A stretch of 64,000 nucleotides of DNA from Bostrychus sinensis (lineage: Eukaryota > Chordata > Actinopteri > Gobiiformes > Eleotridae): contig CM036242.1 of NCBI GenBank assembly GCA_020698575.1, forward strand, positions 13,373,124-13,437,123, written 5' to 3'. The position numbers and the translations under genes were made by a program. The notes beneath the pieces were generated by a model. The model searched no databases, was not told the DNA's origin, and worked only from the letters and a program-made list of their open reading frames with translations. Position 1 is the stretch's first letter; each line of letters opens with the position of its first letter. Positions 1-11,765 of this stretch are shown here, one piece after another.

Positions 1-240
1 TTACATGCATCCCCTAAGGCCTGTTTATGTCCTTTTTATTTATTTATTTTTTATGGCTTACGTCACAATTTATTAGTCAAGTCTAATACTGTCTATGACC
101 AGAGCATATCAAAGGCATTCTGATGAACAGTCAGATTACACACACGCACACAGTTACAACAGCACAGTAAAGAGTGGAGATAATTCCAAGCATCTGAAAC
201 TGATCAGGACATGAAACGGGAGGGAAAAAAAAAAGGCAAA

Positions 241-345
241 GGTATGTCCGACTGGCTTTCGGCGATGACTGAGCGGTGGCCATGCGGGGAAGAGGAGGGC
301 ACTGTCACTCATGCCGCAGCCCCCCTTTGATTACTACAGGGCCTT
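241..345. promoter_or_regulatory. candidate regulatory block in tshz intron
   Basis: A short GC-balanced stretch that is neither simple nor repeat-like stands out from AT-rich flanks. It has no open frame of note. Regulatory function is inferred from composition only. Confidence 0.2.
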
Positions 346-1000
346 AGACTGGCTCACCTGGGTTCCTGCCTTTCATCACAACACACACACTACTAGACTG
401 ATGGCTGCCAGTCTCGCCTAGGTTTAAGCCAAAACCTTCGTGGGAAAGGGAAAAGAAGGGGATCTGATTGTATGAGCGTGTGCACACATCGACACACTGT
501 GTGGACAGAAAGGCAACCCCCACTGAGGGTAAGAAGAAACCCCAGGCTGGAGCCAAGCCCAGATGACACTCAAAAGATGCGTACACACTCTTGTACTTAC
601 AAAGGGACATTACTTACATTTACTGGAGACCTAGTCTGACCACAACATCCTTAAAACTGAAGCTGCTTATAATTCTAGGCCTGCATCACACTTGTTTTTT
701 GTATTGGCAAAATGAAGAAGGTGGTAGATTTTACTTGCATTACTTTTCTTGTCCATATAAAAACTGAAGATAATAATAAAAAAAGGAAAGTTAGTTTTGC
801 CGACAGCTGTATGAAGTCATAGTTGGAAAAGGTACACGCATTCTTCACTCAAGTAAAAGTACTGTGGCCCTGTGACTGCCCACTGTCTAGGCCCAAAGAG
901 AAAGCTAAAGCAGATAAATGAATGAACTTTTGAAAGTAGTTTTTGTAAAGGCACAACAAAATTGCTTCTACTGCTAGTGCTACTATACTTCGGGCAGCAG

Positions 1001-1255
1001 GGGCTCAGAAGGTAGAGCCAGTCATCCACAAACCAGAAGGTTGGCGAATCGATCCTGTCTACCAGCTTTGCATACTGCTATTGGGTCCATGGACAAGACA
1101 CTTCACCATCAAGTTGCAAGTATGAACGTGTTTGTGTGATTGTGTGCTTGGTGGTGACCATAGGTCTGTCCGACCATAGACCATAGGTGCAGAATGGCAA
1201 GGCATTTGACTGTTGAGCTACTTTGAGTGTCTAGAAAAGTGCTACAAAATACAGA
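1001..1255 (+). repeat. tRNA-derived SINE remnant
   Basis: The left part resembles a tRNA-like head with a degenerate B box (GAATCGATCC near 1047). A body with GGACAAGACACTTCACC and a tail with CTTTGAGTGTCTAGAAAAG follow. This arrangement is typical of a common teleost SINE whose tail ends in a short AAAT-like run. The copy is diverged and inactive. Confidence 0.6.
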
Positions 1256-1259
1256 AGCA

Positions 1260-3535
1260 TTTTTATAAGTATTGCTAGCACTACCACTATTACTACTACT
1301 GCAACCAAACTTGGGACATAGGACCTTCTGGCTGAGGCCTGTATAATAGCCATGACCCCCCCATGAGAGATAAAAAACTTATACTCATTCAAAGACTACA
1401 AAAAAATAAAACTTCTTTATATTTTTGAAACTATATTTTAAAATAATGTACAGACAATGTAATTTTTTTTTATAAAAATATTTAACCAAATAAGTAAAGA
1501 AAGTTACTAGTTATGTGGTACAGAGAACTTCAAGCACTAATCTGTCATTTAGGTTTAAACTTTTTTCTAAAATATACAGTAAAATAATTTTGACTGTCAA
1601 GTACTGTTAACAGTCCCACATAATTCAAGGTAAGTGATAGGTAATATATCTGTAATGTGTATGTAATTGCACAGATATATACTGGCCTCCGACAGAAATT
1701 CAAAGACCACACACAGCACAGTCACACATCATCATCTTGACACTGTCTCCGACTGGCCCTGCACTTTTTACACTCCATGAAGCTCTCACTCACACAAACA
1801 CACTTTATACCCTGCCACCTGCACACGACAGGGAATAAAACACAGTCTACACACTATAAAGAATACAGTACAGCTATCGTAAACAGACAAGTTATTACTA
1901 CTGCAGAAATATCAATGATAGTATAAGAAAAAAAAGTCGTATGATGGGAAACTAAAAAGCTGTTTTTCATTGTCCGCCCCAAAGACAAACAGCAAAGTAA
2001 TAAGAAATGCTCTATGATTTGAAGTGGACTCTGCAGACCACCCCTGAACATTCTGAAATATGGTCCAGGCCTTTAACCTTCTCCATAGAGCAGTGAACAC
2101 ACACACACAATATATACTGTATCTGCCTTTTGTCAGCACAGGAAGTACACACACACATGTGCAAGTGCATAGGAATCGCACTCCTTTGCTCCATTTCCTG
2201 TTGTAGATGTTTTCCCAGGGTGCCTCGGGGCGGGCACAACAACGCATCACACTGCAGACTGACAAACTCCTGCTTGGATTACTGTACTCAGGAGTTTGGT
2301 TAAATCCTTACAGCTGTTGCTAATGTGTAACTACAGTATATAAAATGTACTCAGCTTGAAGAAATTAATTGTGATTTATGACAAGGAGTACCCTCTTTAA
2401 ATATTTTAATTTTGGCTTTTTTTTTTTTTTTTTTTTCGGATTAGACTGACAGGAAATCAAGGACAATGGAGCAAATCTGCCAAAGCCAAGCATCAAACCT
2501 GGATTGCTTTGATATGAGGTTTATGCTACAAGGTGAGCTATTACAGCGCACATAGCATAGAGAGCTAGATTTTATTTATTTATTTTTTTTCTAAATTATA
2601 AATTAAATGTTTTGCTTCTTGAAGTGAGAGCGGTATTTCGCCAAACTGGAAAACCACTGTTATTAAGCTTTTATTTTTTTGAAAAGCTGGACTTCCTTGC
2701 GGGGTGCCAATCGTAGCACGGTTTGGTGTGCTTTCTGGGGCTGCTTCAGACCGCTTTGGGAAATGGAAACACCCTCAAACCAGCTGGACCCGCGCTGTAC
2801 TGCCCCAGTGGCTGCACACATACTTTGGAAGTACAGTATGTCAGTATGAGAGGTTTTGCTAGTGCTAGTTTGCTTGTCTGTTAGTAACATAACTTGAAAA
2901 TAAATGATTGGGTTTTGATTTAGCCAAAAAACACATTTTTGGTGAAAGTCCCTGTCTTGATCCAGGATAAAAATAAAAAATAAAAAAAACATAGTGTACC
3001 ATTAGTGGTTTTGAGCAGTTACTAGCCACTAGCAATTGTTTTACCCAAAAGTAAATGAAATGCTTTTTGGAGATAAGCAATAGAAGCTGGATTGCTAATG
3101 ATGGCATGCATAAGTGTATCTAAAATTGTTTTGCAACTTTTTTGAAAGTCATTATGTTTATACCATTATCTTATATTATCAAATACGATAAGAAAATGCT
3201 ATTTTTTTCTGGTTAAAAATACAATGGGTTGAGACAAAAAAACTAAAAATAGTAGTTCTGTTTTTCTGAGAAGGTGGCTTGAAGTGACTATGTTGACTTT
3301 ATTGTATTTTATATAATACTAGATTTTAATGCTTAGTGCCACTTGTTTTGTACATCTGACCAGGTCATACCTTTACTCCCGGCAACGCCCATGGCACTCT
3401 CTTCACACACACACAGAAAAAAAAAAAAAAAAAAAAAAACATCTTTGGGGAGGAAGAGGAGAAACAACAGGCAGATAGATGGAGAAGAATTGGTGAAGGA
3501 GGGGGTGCGGTGAAAAAATGAGGGTAGGATGCAGC
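1260..3535. other. intronic DNA, no gene seen
   Basis: AT-rich sequence with short T or A tracts (2419-2436, 3418-3439) and CA runs. Short open frames on either strand have low-complexity composition and no recognisable domain. I see nothing functional. Confidence 0.5.
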
Positions 3536-3539
3536 CTTG

Positions 3540-3760
3540 TGAGCCAATTTAAGAAATAACTGCTGATGCATCAGCTATTGACTGTTTGAGCGCTCGTGAT
3601 AACGCTCAAGGCGAAACTGGAAGCGAAATGACAGCATCAACTGCCTGCAATAAAGTGCAGTGCGCCAGACCAAGGGAGCTCTAATTGACAGCTGTCAACC
3701 TAATGGGAGCCATGACGGAAGATTCTGGAAGAGGAGGGGAAGAAACACTGTTTATAAAGC
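3540..3760. promoter_or_regulatory. candidate conserved enhancer with MEIS/TGIF palindrome
   Basis: Non-repetitive block with balanced composition. It contains the perfect 14-bp palindrome TTGACAGCTGTCAA at 3685-3698, directly preceded by a homeodomain core CTAATTGA. TGACAGCTGTCA is the dimeric site class known for TALE homeodomain factors (MEIS, PREP, TGIF). The block also has a 12-bp imperfect inverted repeat (GAGCGCTCGTGATAACGCTC, 3588-3607). It lies in the tshz intron, where such elements commonly act as enhancers. Conservation was not testable here. Confidence 0.4.
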
Positions 3761-5080
3761 ATCAGCCACTTATCCTGAAGGAAAGGAAGGAGGGGAGATG
3801 GGGACTCAACTCTCCTCCTTCCCCCTCCTCCTCCTTGCACTTCCTTCGTCTCCCTCACTATGATTGCCGTTTGTCTACTTGCTCGCTTTTTCATTCCCTC
3901 CTGCTTCCTCGTGCCTGTGCACATAATCTGTTTTACAATCTCATTCCCTTTCTGTCCGTCCCGTATGATAGAATATTTAACTATGCAACTGTTCTCTCAC
4001 TTTATATCCCCTCACTCGTTCAGTTCATTGTGGCAGAGCGTAGTTGGACAGGAGCACCCAGAAAGGAGAGGAAGGCCATAACTAATCACAGCGTCACTTA
4101 GATGCCTGGGAAAGACTCACTCGGCACGCAGTAATGCAGCCAGCCAGGGTTAAGGCTGGAAGACAGAGGAGTGAAAGGAGATTGACTGAGAGGTAGGTGG
4201 TTTTCAGCACAGGAAGGTTTTAGGACACAAAAAAGTTGGGAATCATAACTTTGAATTAGAGACGGGAGAGAAGACGGAGGGGAGTCAGAGTGGGCTGTTT
4301 TCTCTGTGAGCTGGTTTGGAGGCAGAATAAAAATCTGATATGCCAGAATGTAGGTGGGTATATTTGAAAATTGTACTTTTCCTCTGCTTTTTGTACACAC
4401 ACTGGTTGGGTCACAAAAACACAAGTTTACACACAGAAAGGCAAAATGGAGCTGTTGTGTGCGGTGACATTTGTGTTCAGTTTCCAAATTACTGTTGTTA
4501 CGGTCATGAGCATATTTACGGTGACGATGTAAACAATAACAATGGACACAATGGATTCACAATTTCAATGGGTTTGTGGCATAAGGTAAAAACAACTGTA
4601 CTTTTTTAAGTTGTAATGTGTGTCAAAGGGTGTATAATGTGAAACAAGACTTGTATAATAAATATCTTTACCAGCATTTCTGTATTGATTTCAAAGAATG
4701 TCCCATGTATTCAGTAACTCTAATGTGTGTCTGTCAGAACCTTGTAATTATGCTGAATCAAATCATGAATGGAAGGCAGCAAGAAGTTGGGGATACAGTA
4801 TTGTTATGAAGAACGATACACACTCCAAGCATTACTAATGATCCTATTTTAATCTCATTAGCATGGTTCATAAAAGAATCAGTGTTGCTGTTCAAATCGA
4901 TTTGTAAAAAAATTACTACCCCTCCTTACGTTTTTGAGAATACTATCTTTGACTTTCTAATAGTGAATAAGTTGGCCACTTTAGGGCATAATGAAATCAT
5001 AATATTAAAAATAATATTTGGAAGAACTTCAAACTAAATAAAGCCATCATAGTTTTGTACGTGCATATTTTTAGTTTTTA
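3761..5080. other. intronic DNA, no gene seen
   Basis: A purine-rich then pyrimidine-rich stretch to about 4020, followed by ordinary AT-rich intron. The overlapping open frames from 3660 to 4100 are low-complexity and on conflicting strands. Nothing recognisable. Confidence 0.45.
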
Positions 5081-5084
5081 ATGC

Positions 5085-5622
5085 ACTACATAAAATTAAT
5101 AAAAATTACTTAAATATGCTTTTTGGGCACCTTTGCATTAGTATTTCATGTTTTATAACGTAAAATCATGTATGGAAAAACATCCGCTTGAGGGGAGCTG
5201 TTACTTTGGCTTTGGGGAGAACACTTTGATCAGGCCCTTGTCGCCCCCTGCTGGCAACAGTTGTGAATGGACAGATCATAAAATGGCTAATTAGCGCTGC
5301 TATTAGCAAAATTACGCTAACAGATAGATAAATGAGCTTAGCTGCTGCGTAGTAACGGCAATTTAATCATTAAAATTATCAGAACGATTCCGGTGATGGT
5401 GTATCGGGTTTACAAACACACAGGAGCACTTCCTGGTTTTAAAGAGTGGTGAGACCTGAGCTTTTTCAGCTCTTAAGAAGGGGACATCCTCAGCATACAG
5501 GATTACTCAAACATGTGAATGAAAATATTACTCCTGGTATGTTTCTGAGGTGCAAACAAACAACATTATAACATGGTGTAGAGCTCAAAAAAGTCAATTT
5601 AGCATAATAGGGGACCTTAAAT
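5085..5622 (+). repeat. TTAA-type MITE, family B copy 1
   Basis: Shares order and sequence with copies at 20043-20556, 27000-27405 and 52975-53338: a GCACCTTTGCATTAGTAT segment, CCCCCTGCTGGCAAC, CTAACAGATAGATAAATGAG, and an end AGCATAATAGGGGACCTTAA. The terminal sequence in its inverted form also starts the reverse copy at 28893. The TTAA at the ends suggests target duplication of that tetranucleotide. No transposase is encoded. The CTCF-like motif is at 5241-5260. Confidence 0.75.
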
Positions 5623-5715
5623 TCCATCTAAGCAACTGGAGATCTCTTGGTCTTCTATAAGTTAAATAAATAAATTTAAAAAAAGTTGCAAGGTTAATAT
5701 GTAAAGTTAAAACGA

Positions 5716-5893
5716 AAATAGCAGGGCACCTTGGTGGCACACCTGGTAGCACACCTACCACATACCAGAGCTTGGGCAGGGTTTGATTCGCAGCTCAGGC
5801 ATATTTGCTTCCACTGTATCTTACCCGCATTTCCTGTCAGTCTATTGTCGCTTACCAATAGAGGCAAAAGCCAAAAATAAATACAACAGAAAA
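5716..5893 (+). repeat. tRNA-derived SINE
   Basis: The head has A-box-like TGGTGGCACACCTGGTAG and B-box-like GGGTTTGATTC. The tail has CATTTCCTGTCAGTCTATTG and AGAGGCAAAAGCC followed by A-rich sequence, the layout of a widespread teleost SINE. Not a working tRNA gene: the body lacks a foldable cloverleaf and the copy is diverged. Confidence 0.6.
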
Positions 5894-6034
5894 ACATATG
5901 CAAACACAAGAATCTGTCTTGAGTTTAAGATAAGTCATTTACCCGACTGCTCTTCTCCAAACTATGTAATTCTAGCTATCTCCGCTGCAAGGAGACACAA
6001 ATGTATCTCCTTTTCTCCCCATGTGTGAGCGAGT

Positions 6035-6310
6035 ATATTTAAATGGGCCACTGCATCTCGACTTAGATCCACGGCGAGTGCAACGTTAACACACATCAAG
6101 CATGATTAATCTCCCGCTCTCATCTGCAATCAATCACGCACGCTCGCAGACACACATGCACACACACAGACGCCCCGAAATCACAGAAATCAGCTGCTTT
6201 TCCTCCTCGCCTCCCATCCATCTCCTATTGGACAGAACCAGATCTGTCTCCATGTTAATATTTACATAAATCATGCTTAGCCTCCCTGGACACCATGCTG
6301 ATGATAGGTG
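6035..6310. promoter_or_regulatory. candidate regulatory block
   Basis: Two non-repetitive parts, about 6035-6125 and 6195-6310, flank a CA-rich stretch. They contain homeodomain-type cores (GATTAATC near 6103, TTAATATTTACATAAATCAT near 6255). The latter includes a forkhead-like TATTTACATA. Function is inferred from motif density and lack of repeats. Confidence 0.35.
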
Positions 6311-6834
6311 TTTCTGGCAAAATCAACGCAGGTGAAAAATCCTCCGATGCTAAAAAAGTGTCATTGAGTAGCTCATAATGACCACTGTCAACGTCATCAA
6401 TCCACTGCAGTGCACGTACGTGAAGCCACGTTCACACTATCCACCGACTCCAGGCTCCAAAAACTGTTTATTTTTTGTCACTTATGTAGCTTCGGAACAA
6501 TGGATTCACAGTTGGACATGCGGAGATAAAAGTCACACATTTTGGAGCGTGGCTTATGAAAATACACTTGCTGTTTGATGTTAAAGCTTCCTTTTGCTGT
6601 AACAATGATCTGTTTGGTCTTGTTTGGCTTTGAAGCCCGCAGTAAAAAAGCAGAGCATTGTCCTTCCCTGATGTTATGAGTGCTGTGAAAATAAATAACC
6701 TTACTTAGAATGAGAAGATGAAGAAAGCCTGGAAAAGTATAGTTTGGAGCTATTGATTTAAATATAGGTTGAACAAGATTGAATCAAAATACTATGCAAT
6801 GCTGAAACTTTGACCTAAAAAATGATATGAGGTG

Positions 6835-7080
6835 CATGGTGATTGTGGGTTCCATTCTCGGACTGGCTACCAAGTCTCTCTGTGTAGAGTCTGCATGTCC
6901 TTCCTGTGTTACTGTCGATTTTCTCCATGCACTGCGGCTTCTAGTATAAAAAAGGAGTTGCCCATAGTGAATATCTGTATCAATGTCTTTCAGCATATGT
7001 CAGCCAAGCAGAAAACTGGCCATTGTCAAGGGTGTACTCTGCCTCAGGCCCAAAGTTGCTGGAACGGAGCCCCTTACACT
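6835..7080 (+). repeat. L2/SINE-type repeat remnant
   Basis: Degenerate copy of the teleost repeat whose middle reads GTTTTCTCCAGGTACTCCGGC and whose end reads AGGGTGTACCCCGCCT and GCCCAAAGTTGCTGGGATAGG. Here the end is at 7017-7070. Compare the better end at 63240-63356. Non-coding. Confidence 0.55.
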
Positions 7081-7084
7081 GATC

Positions 7085-7635
7085 ATAACAGAATAAACGT
7101 AACATTAATATATTACGCAAAATCAACTTTTTTTTAGCTTTCTACCATCTTAAAATGTTTTTTCTCATTAAAAACACACGTGAAGTTGTGTTTTGTTTCC
7201 ACAAACCTACTCCAGGAAGCACTGACCAATTAGCAAACCCTCTACATCCAGTCTGCTGTAATTCGTTTATCCAAAAAACTGAGTACAACTCTGTTTCCAC
7301 TGATTCTTCACAGCTATTTTTTACTTTTTTTCATTTTGTAGTAAAATGGCATCAAAGTTCAAGGAAGTAAAATGCTCTTTTTCTGGTTCTTTTCAGACAA
7401 GAGAAGCAGTAGTAAAGTAATTACTGAAAACGCTTTCTTTTAGTCACATATTGTAATGTTTTCAGAAGTTGTAAAACATACTGCTGTTCTAGAGGTGACC
7501 AAGATTTGTTTAAAAAGATAAATAAAAGCACTTTAACCACAGGACAACTAACAGCTGCAAGAGGTTCAGCTTCAGACTTGAACAATAGAACTGGTCTGGC
7601 TACCTTTTGCAACACTAGATACCACAAATGTAATT
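7085..7635 (+). repeat. TTAA-type MITE, family A copy 1
   Basis: Matches 18505-19048, the reverse copy at 24490-25085 and the truncated copy at 39351-39785: GCAAAATCAACTTTTTTTTAGC start, AGGAAGCACTGACCAAT, CATCCAGTCTGCTGT, TTTTCATTTTGTAGTAAAATGGCATC, AGAGGTGACCAAGATT and TAAAAGCA near the end. The first part is the inverse of the right end of family B. No coding capacity. Confidence 0.7.
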
Positions 7636-7639
7636 TTAA

Positions 7640-8285
7640 GGTTGCATGCTAGAGGTTGAAAGTGGTACTATTGTCACTGTGTAATGAAATATTTACATAC
7701 TTTGCAGTATGACGAGCCATCCAAATTTATTTCTGGTCAATGCAAATGATTAAGCTGGTTCCTGTCAAATAGATTTTCAAGAGGCAAAACAAATGCATGC
7801 AGATTAGATTAGATATTTAACCAATCAGAAATCAGGGGGTAATACCATAAACAAAACATACACAAAAAAAAAAACATGCAAATTGAAACATACAATTAAC
7901 CCGCTTCAAGTAGCTGAACGAGGAAATGAGTTGCTTTTGCCAGGCTACATACTTAGTCCAACAAGCTTTATACTGACATTTTAAGGATTGCCAAAAAATG
8001 ATTTTACTCTACGGTTTTAAAAAAAGATACCCGAGCAAATTGAAATATTTCAGTAAACAGTGTCATCGACATGTAATGTTTTCAAATTCTGACTAGCCAC
8101 ATTAATGAGCACCACAGAGAAGTGCACATCGTTATTAGGATACATTCATTTGTATTTTAAGTTTCTATGCCAACGCTTCAAGACATTTTACCACTCCATT
8201 GCCCAACCCATTACCTGCGTTGAGGTATGAGGGGTAGGTAGTTTTGGTGGTGATGGTGTTCGGTGGGGGTGTATGTGTGTGTGTG
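7640..8285. other. intronic DNA, no gene seen
   Basis: Ordinary AT-rich sequence. A short GT-rich run lies at 8262-8287. Nothing recognised. Confidence 0.5.
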
Positions 8286-8289
8286 GGGT

Positions 8290-8545
8290 CAGGCACAAGG
8301 GCCAAACGAGGACGGTGTAAGATCAAGTTGATTACATCAAACCACGCTGCAGACCTAATTGGCGAGCGTGACAGTGTGCGGAGCTTGTCATCTCCAATCA
8401 TTAGTCCTGTCAGAGATCCATCAGATGCTCAGCTAATTAGGAGAACGCTAATGAAGCTGGCAAAACAAGTCCTCTTTTTCGACGGCTCAGCGCTCCCCGA
8501 CGCCGGCTTTGGGAAATGTGTGTGTGCCATGCTAAAATAAGCCAG
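8290..8545. promoter_or_regulatory. candidate homeodomain-rich enhancer
   Basis: Repeat-free block with several spaced TAAT/ATTA cores (CCTAATTGG, CAATCATTAG, CAGCTAATTAGG, CGCTAATGAAG) between 8355 and 8455 and moderate GC. This dense, unbiased composition resembles deeply conserved non-coding elements around developmental genes. It lies in the tshz intron about 3.3 kb from exon 1. No open frame is convincing. Confidence 0.45.
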
Positions 8546-8639
8546 CGAGGTTTTTGTGAAGGGAAACCATTCTAAAAGGATGCAAATGTTGGAAGAGGTG
8601 GGCACAAAAAGTTATGGAAGATTCACTATGATGACCAAC

Positions 8640-8800
8640 ATGTGTTCCGATTTAGCCGTGCACGGCGCAATTAAGAATGCATGAAAAGGGCCCAAATTAG
8701 CTGGATTAAAGGCATGTTTTAATCACTGAGCTGACCTTTAACCTAATTGTGCAGTTTATCTCATTTCAGCAAATTTGATGGTTGGATGAATCACTACGAC
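8640..8800. promoter_or_regulatory. candidate enhancer
   Basis: Repeat-free block with GCAATTAAG, AAATTAGCTGGATTAAAGG, TTTTAATCAC and ACCTAATTGTGC, so many homeodomain cores in about 130 bp. Adjacent to the block at 8290-8545 and perhaps part of one module. Inference from motif density. Confidence 0.4.
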
Positions 8801-8984
8801 TGAAAAAAACCTATACCTGCCACTATATTTTGCCCCAGATAGACAGTACAGTAATTTCCTTATTGCAGGACAGAGGAACTAATCCAGACATGAAAGAGAG
8901 GGAAAAAGAAGAATGGAGAGTTAACTAATTAAGAAAAAAAAAAAAGAAATGACAAAAAATTGAAGGTTGTTAGGGTGGGTGGGG

Positions 8985-9125
8985 TTTGCTGCTTTCCACC
9001 CAAGTTCCTAATCAAGGCCCTATCATTTGCCATCCTCCTATAACCATCACAACCGCGCAATCAATTTGTCATCGCTTTGTGTGCCATGCAGTTCTCCTCA
9101 ACCTTATAACTTGCAGCTGCGAACA
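8985..9125. promoter_or_regulatory. candidate regulatory block
   Basis: Non-repetitive segment with CCTAATCAAGG and GCGCAATCAATTTGTCATCG, set between a GT/T-rich region and a pyrimidine-rich region. Weak call. Confidence 0.27.
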
Positions 9126-9394
9126 TGGGGTGGGAGAGAGAAGGAGCAAGGGAGGGACGGGGAGTTAGGAAGAAGTGTGTAAATGAAAAATAAACTAGGA
9201 AGTCGCCAATACACTCCTGCTTTCTTTTGTTTGTCGCCATTTTACTTTCTACAACTGCACAGAATTAAAAGTCATCTCATCTCTTCCTCCATGCATCTAT
9301 CTATCTATCTGTCTATCGCTCTGTCCACCCATTCCTCCTGCCCTCCCTTCCTCCTCCTCCTTCCAACCATTGTGTCCATTAGAGCTAAAACATT

Positions 9395-9600
9395 TTGATC
9401 AAGTGAGGCCCAGGGCTGAGAATACATAGTCTCCCGATGTGTGCCAGCCTCTGATTGACCATTAGGGCCATTGATGAATGTGGCTGTCAGGAGGCAGACA
9501 ATTAAATCAAATATGAAACAAAGTCTCTCTGACGGGCTCTTTCTGATGGAGCAAACCAGTCTTCCGCCTGGCGATTAGGCTAATACTTACATTTTTCATA
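9395..9600. promoter_or_regulatory. candidate enhancer
   Basis: Balanced, repeat-free block with CTGATTGACCATTAGGGCC, ACAATTAAATCAAATATG and GGCGATTAGGCTAATAC. Each is a homeodomain-type or SOX/POU-like core. It sits about 2.2 kb downstream of tshz exon 1 in the first intron. Among the strongest-looking blocks on the intron side; conservation is untested. Confidence 0.43.
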
Positions 9601-10379
9601 GCACTTTGGCTTAAAAACTACTCTATTCTTGTTTATTTGTGTGGCCCATTCATTGCCGCATGTATGTGTGTGTGTGTATGCTATGTAATTATAGTGTTTT
9701 TTTGTGCTGGTAAAGTCGAAGGCAATCCTTCTTCGATGCAAGAAGTAGCAAACAAGTGCGTACAGAGGTAATACGGCTTAAAATAAAAAGTTAAAGGTCA
9801 GGCATAAATCATTCCTATTCTCTATTAGAAGAATGGGAAATGTCGCCATGTTTGCTGTATGCAACAAAGGCAATGTGGGGGAACCATGTTAAAAAGGTTT
9901 TGATATCAAACTATTTTCACTGCTAGTAGGAGGTTTGTATAGCCATGGTTTAGAAATTAGTGAGGTCCGCATTATATATAAACATTTTTTTTTATTATTT
10001 TTAAAGCAAGAAAGCAAATGAGGAAAAAAAAAATCCATGCACAAAACAAAAATACCATATTAGACTTATACCAACAGCTTTTAACTGTACATTGAATGTG
10101 GTGTATTTTGGCAGACTGCTTTTGTCTCACCATGAAGACCACTCCAGACGCTTCCACTACAGAAAAGTCCATAATCGAAAGTTTTGGTTGCATGGTTGTA
10201 CCAAAATAAAGTGACACTTTCTTACTTACTTAATAGATTGATGAACTATTTTTACCATTGTGGGTGTATTAAGTAGAAGTGCCAAGTCCTAAGAGAAAGA
10301 GGTAAAAAAAAAAAAAAAAAAATGGGCAGAAATGTAAGCCAATAAAATGCGAGTGAAAACAGATAAATAGCAGCAATTA
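9601..10379. other. intronic DNA, no gene seen
   Basis: AT-rich, with a short GT run (9663-9678) and A tracts (10305-10322). Nothing recognised. Confidence 0.45.
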
Positions 10380-10640
10380 AAAGCCAGAGTTAATGGCTAC
10401 AAGTTTGTGAGGCCAGACGTGACTTCAGCAGGCCGTGCGAGCAGCAGCGAGTGGAGGAAGCAAGGAGGAGGAGAATGGAAGGAGGCAAGGAGGGAGGGAG
10501 GCTTGATTTATTGACACTTATCGGGAATGAACAGATCAAAGGCTCGGCCGCATGACAGGTGATCAATCAGGCGTCAAATCAAAGATGGCAATTGTCCATT
10601 AAAGCTCGCTTCCAGTACACTCCCTCCCTGGGCTGTAAAA
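10380..10640. promoter_or_regulatory. candidate enhancer with paired TCF/LEF motifs
   Basis: Repeat-free except for a GGA-rich stretch (10450-10500). It contains two ATCAAAG cores at 10535-10541 and 10578-10584, the established TCF/LEF recognition core, both on the plus strand 43 bp apart. Between them is GACAGGTGATCAATCAGG with E-box and PBX/HOX-like sequence. The block is 1.1 kb from exon 1. Teashirt proteins are linked to Wnt signalling in animals, so Wnt input is plausible but inferred. Confidence 0.43.
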
Positions 10641-11460
10641 TAATCTTTAGGCTAAGGAGAAAGTCTTTCCCAGAAACCGAAGGAAAGCTGAGGAAGAAAT
10701 GTTGGGAGGAAAAACAAAGACGGTATATGGGTAAGTTACTGATTGTGAGTACGCAATTGTAAAATATTCAACACAAGGATATTAACATGGATGAAAAAAG
10801 CTGAAAATAATTGTGTTGTTCAAAATGAAAAGTTGCAAAACAACAAAGAAAGCTAACTAAGTATGGTTACTGAATTGCATAAAGGTATCGACTAAAACGT
10901 ATCCTACAGTGTCTTTACTAATAGCGGTCTTGACCACAGGTACGTTTCTACAGTCCAGAGTAACTGTCAGCTGATACTAAGGCTTCAGCGGTTCTCTCAG
11001 CTATGGATCTTTAATTCTTTAGTCAATAAGTACAAGCTGAGAGGACTAGGAAGAAAGCGGAGTGTGAACAGTGGGGGCATGTTTCTGTGGGCGATCCAGA
11101 TCACAGTACTGTACACTTCACTATAAAACAGGCGACAAAACAGATTTGGAAATGTGTACAAAACTTCAGGAAGTTCATCAGGGATAAAATTGAATGTATA
11201 AGGTACCTTTGTGAATTTAGCTAATTATAACAGGCAATAATATTTAGAAGAGAAGAAAAAAAGTGGTTCCGTTTTACACATGCCCTTCTCAGGAACTCTG
11301 ACCTGTGACCTTTTCTGTAATGAAGAGGTATACTGTAACTATCTCACTCAAAGCACTTGGAAATGATGTCAAAACTTGTAAGAATAACTGAAAAGGCAGC
11401 CATATGTACCAAAAGAGTGTTTAAAAAAATAGAGAAATAAGGAAATATTATTTAAAAAAC
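10641..11460. other. intronic DNA, no gene seen
   Basis: Mixed AT-rich sequence close to exon 1. A plus-strand donor-like GTAAGT lies at 10730, antisense to the gene and without a partner I can find. No other feature. Confidence 0.4.
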
Positions 11461-11765
11461 AGTCAGTAAAGATCACCTCTCTCACAACATGATGTAACTA
11501 AATAGGACACAGACGATACCAGCTGTCCATCAGGGGAATAATTACTGCGAGCATTACAGGACATGTGTTGTAGCAGGAGGCTGGGAAACTTGTACTTTGA
11601 GTGCCTCAACAAAAGATGCTTTTGCGGTTCCATAATGTGGGAAATGTCAATGAAAAGTAAGTGAATGAGGGAGGGGGAAGAGGTGGGGGGCACAATGAGA
11701 GAGGGAGAGAGTGGAAAGAGAGAGAAAGACGTAGAGTTGGCATACAAAGCCGAGCCAGTGCGTAC

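Larger units (their letters stand above)
1..11765 (-). other. tshz3: tshz first intron, partial
   Basis: Everything downstream of the exon-1 donor at 11765 (minus strand) to the window edge is intron. No minus-strand reading frame here resembles the long zinc-finger and homeodomain-like second exon that holds nearly all of a TSHZ protein, so the intron exceeds 11.7 kb. Long first introns are usual for vertebrate TSHZ genes. The intron holds several motif-dense, non-repetitive blocks listed separately, plus SINE and MITE remnants. The acceptor is outside the window. Confidence 0.75.

Noticed and set aside
10680..10735. Plus-strand donor GTAAGT at 10730 as the end of an antisense exon
   Set aside because: No convincing acceptor upstream and no partner downstream in the expected direction. 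A single hexamer occurs often by chance.
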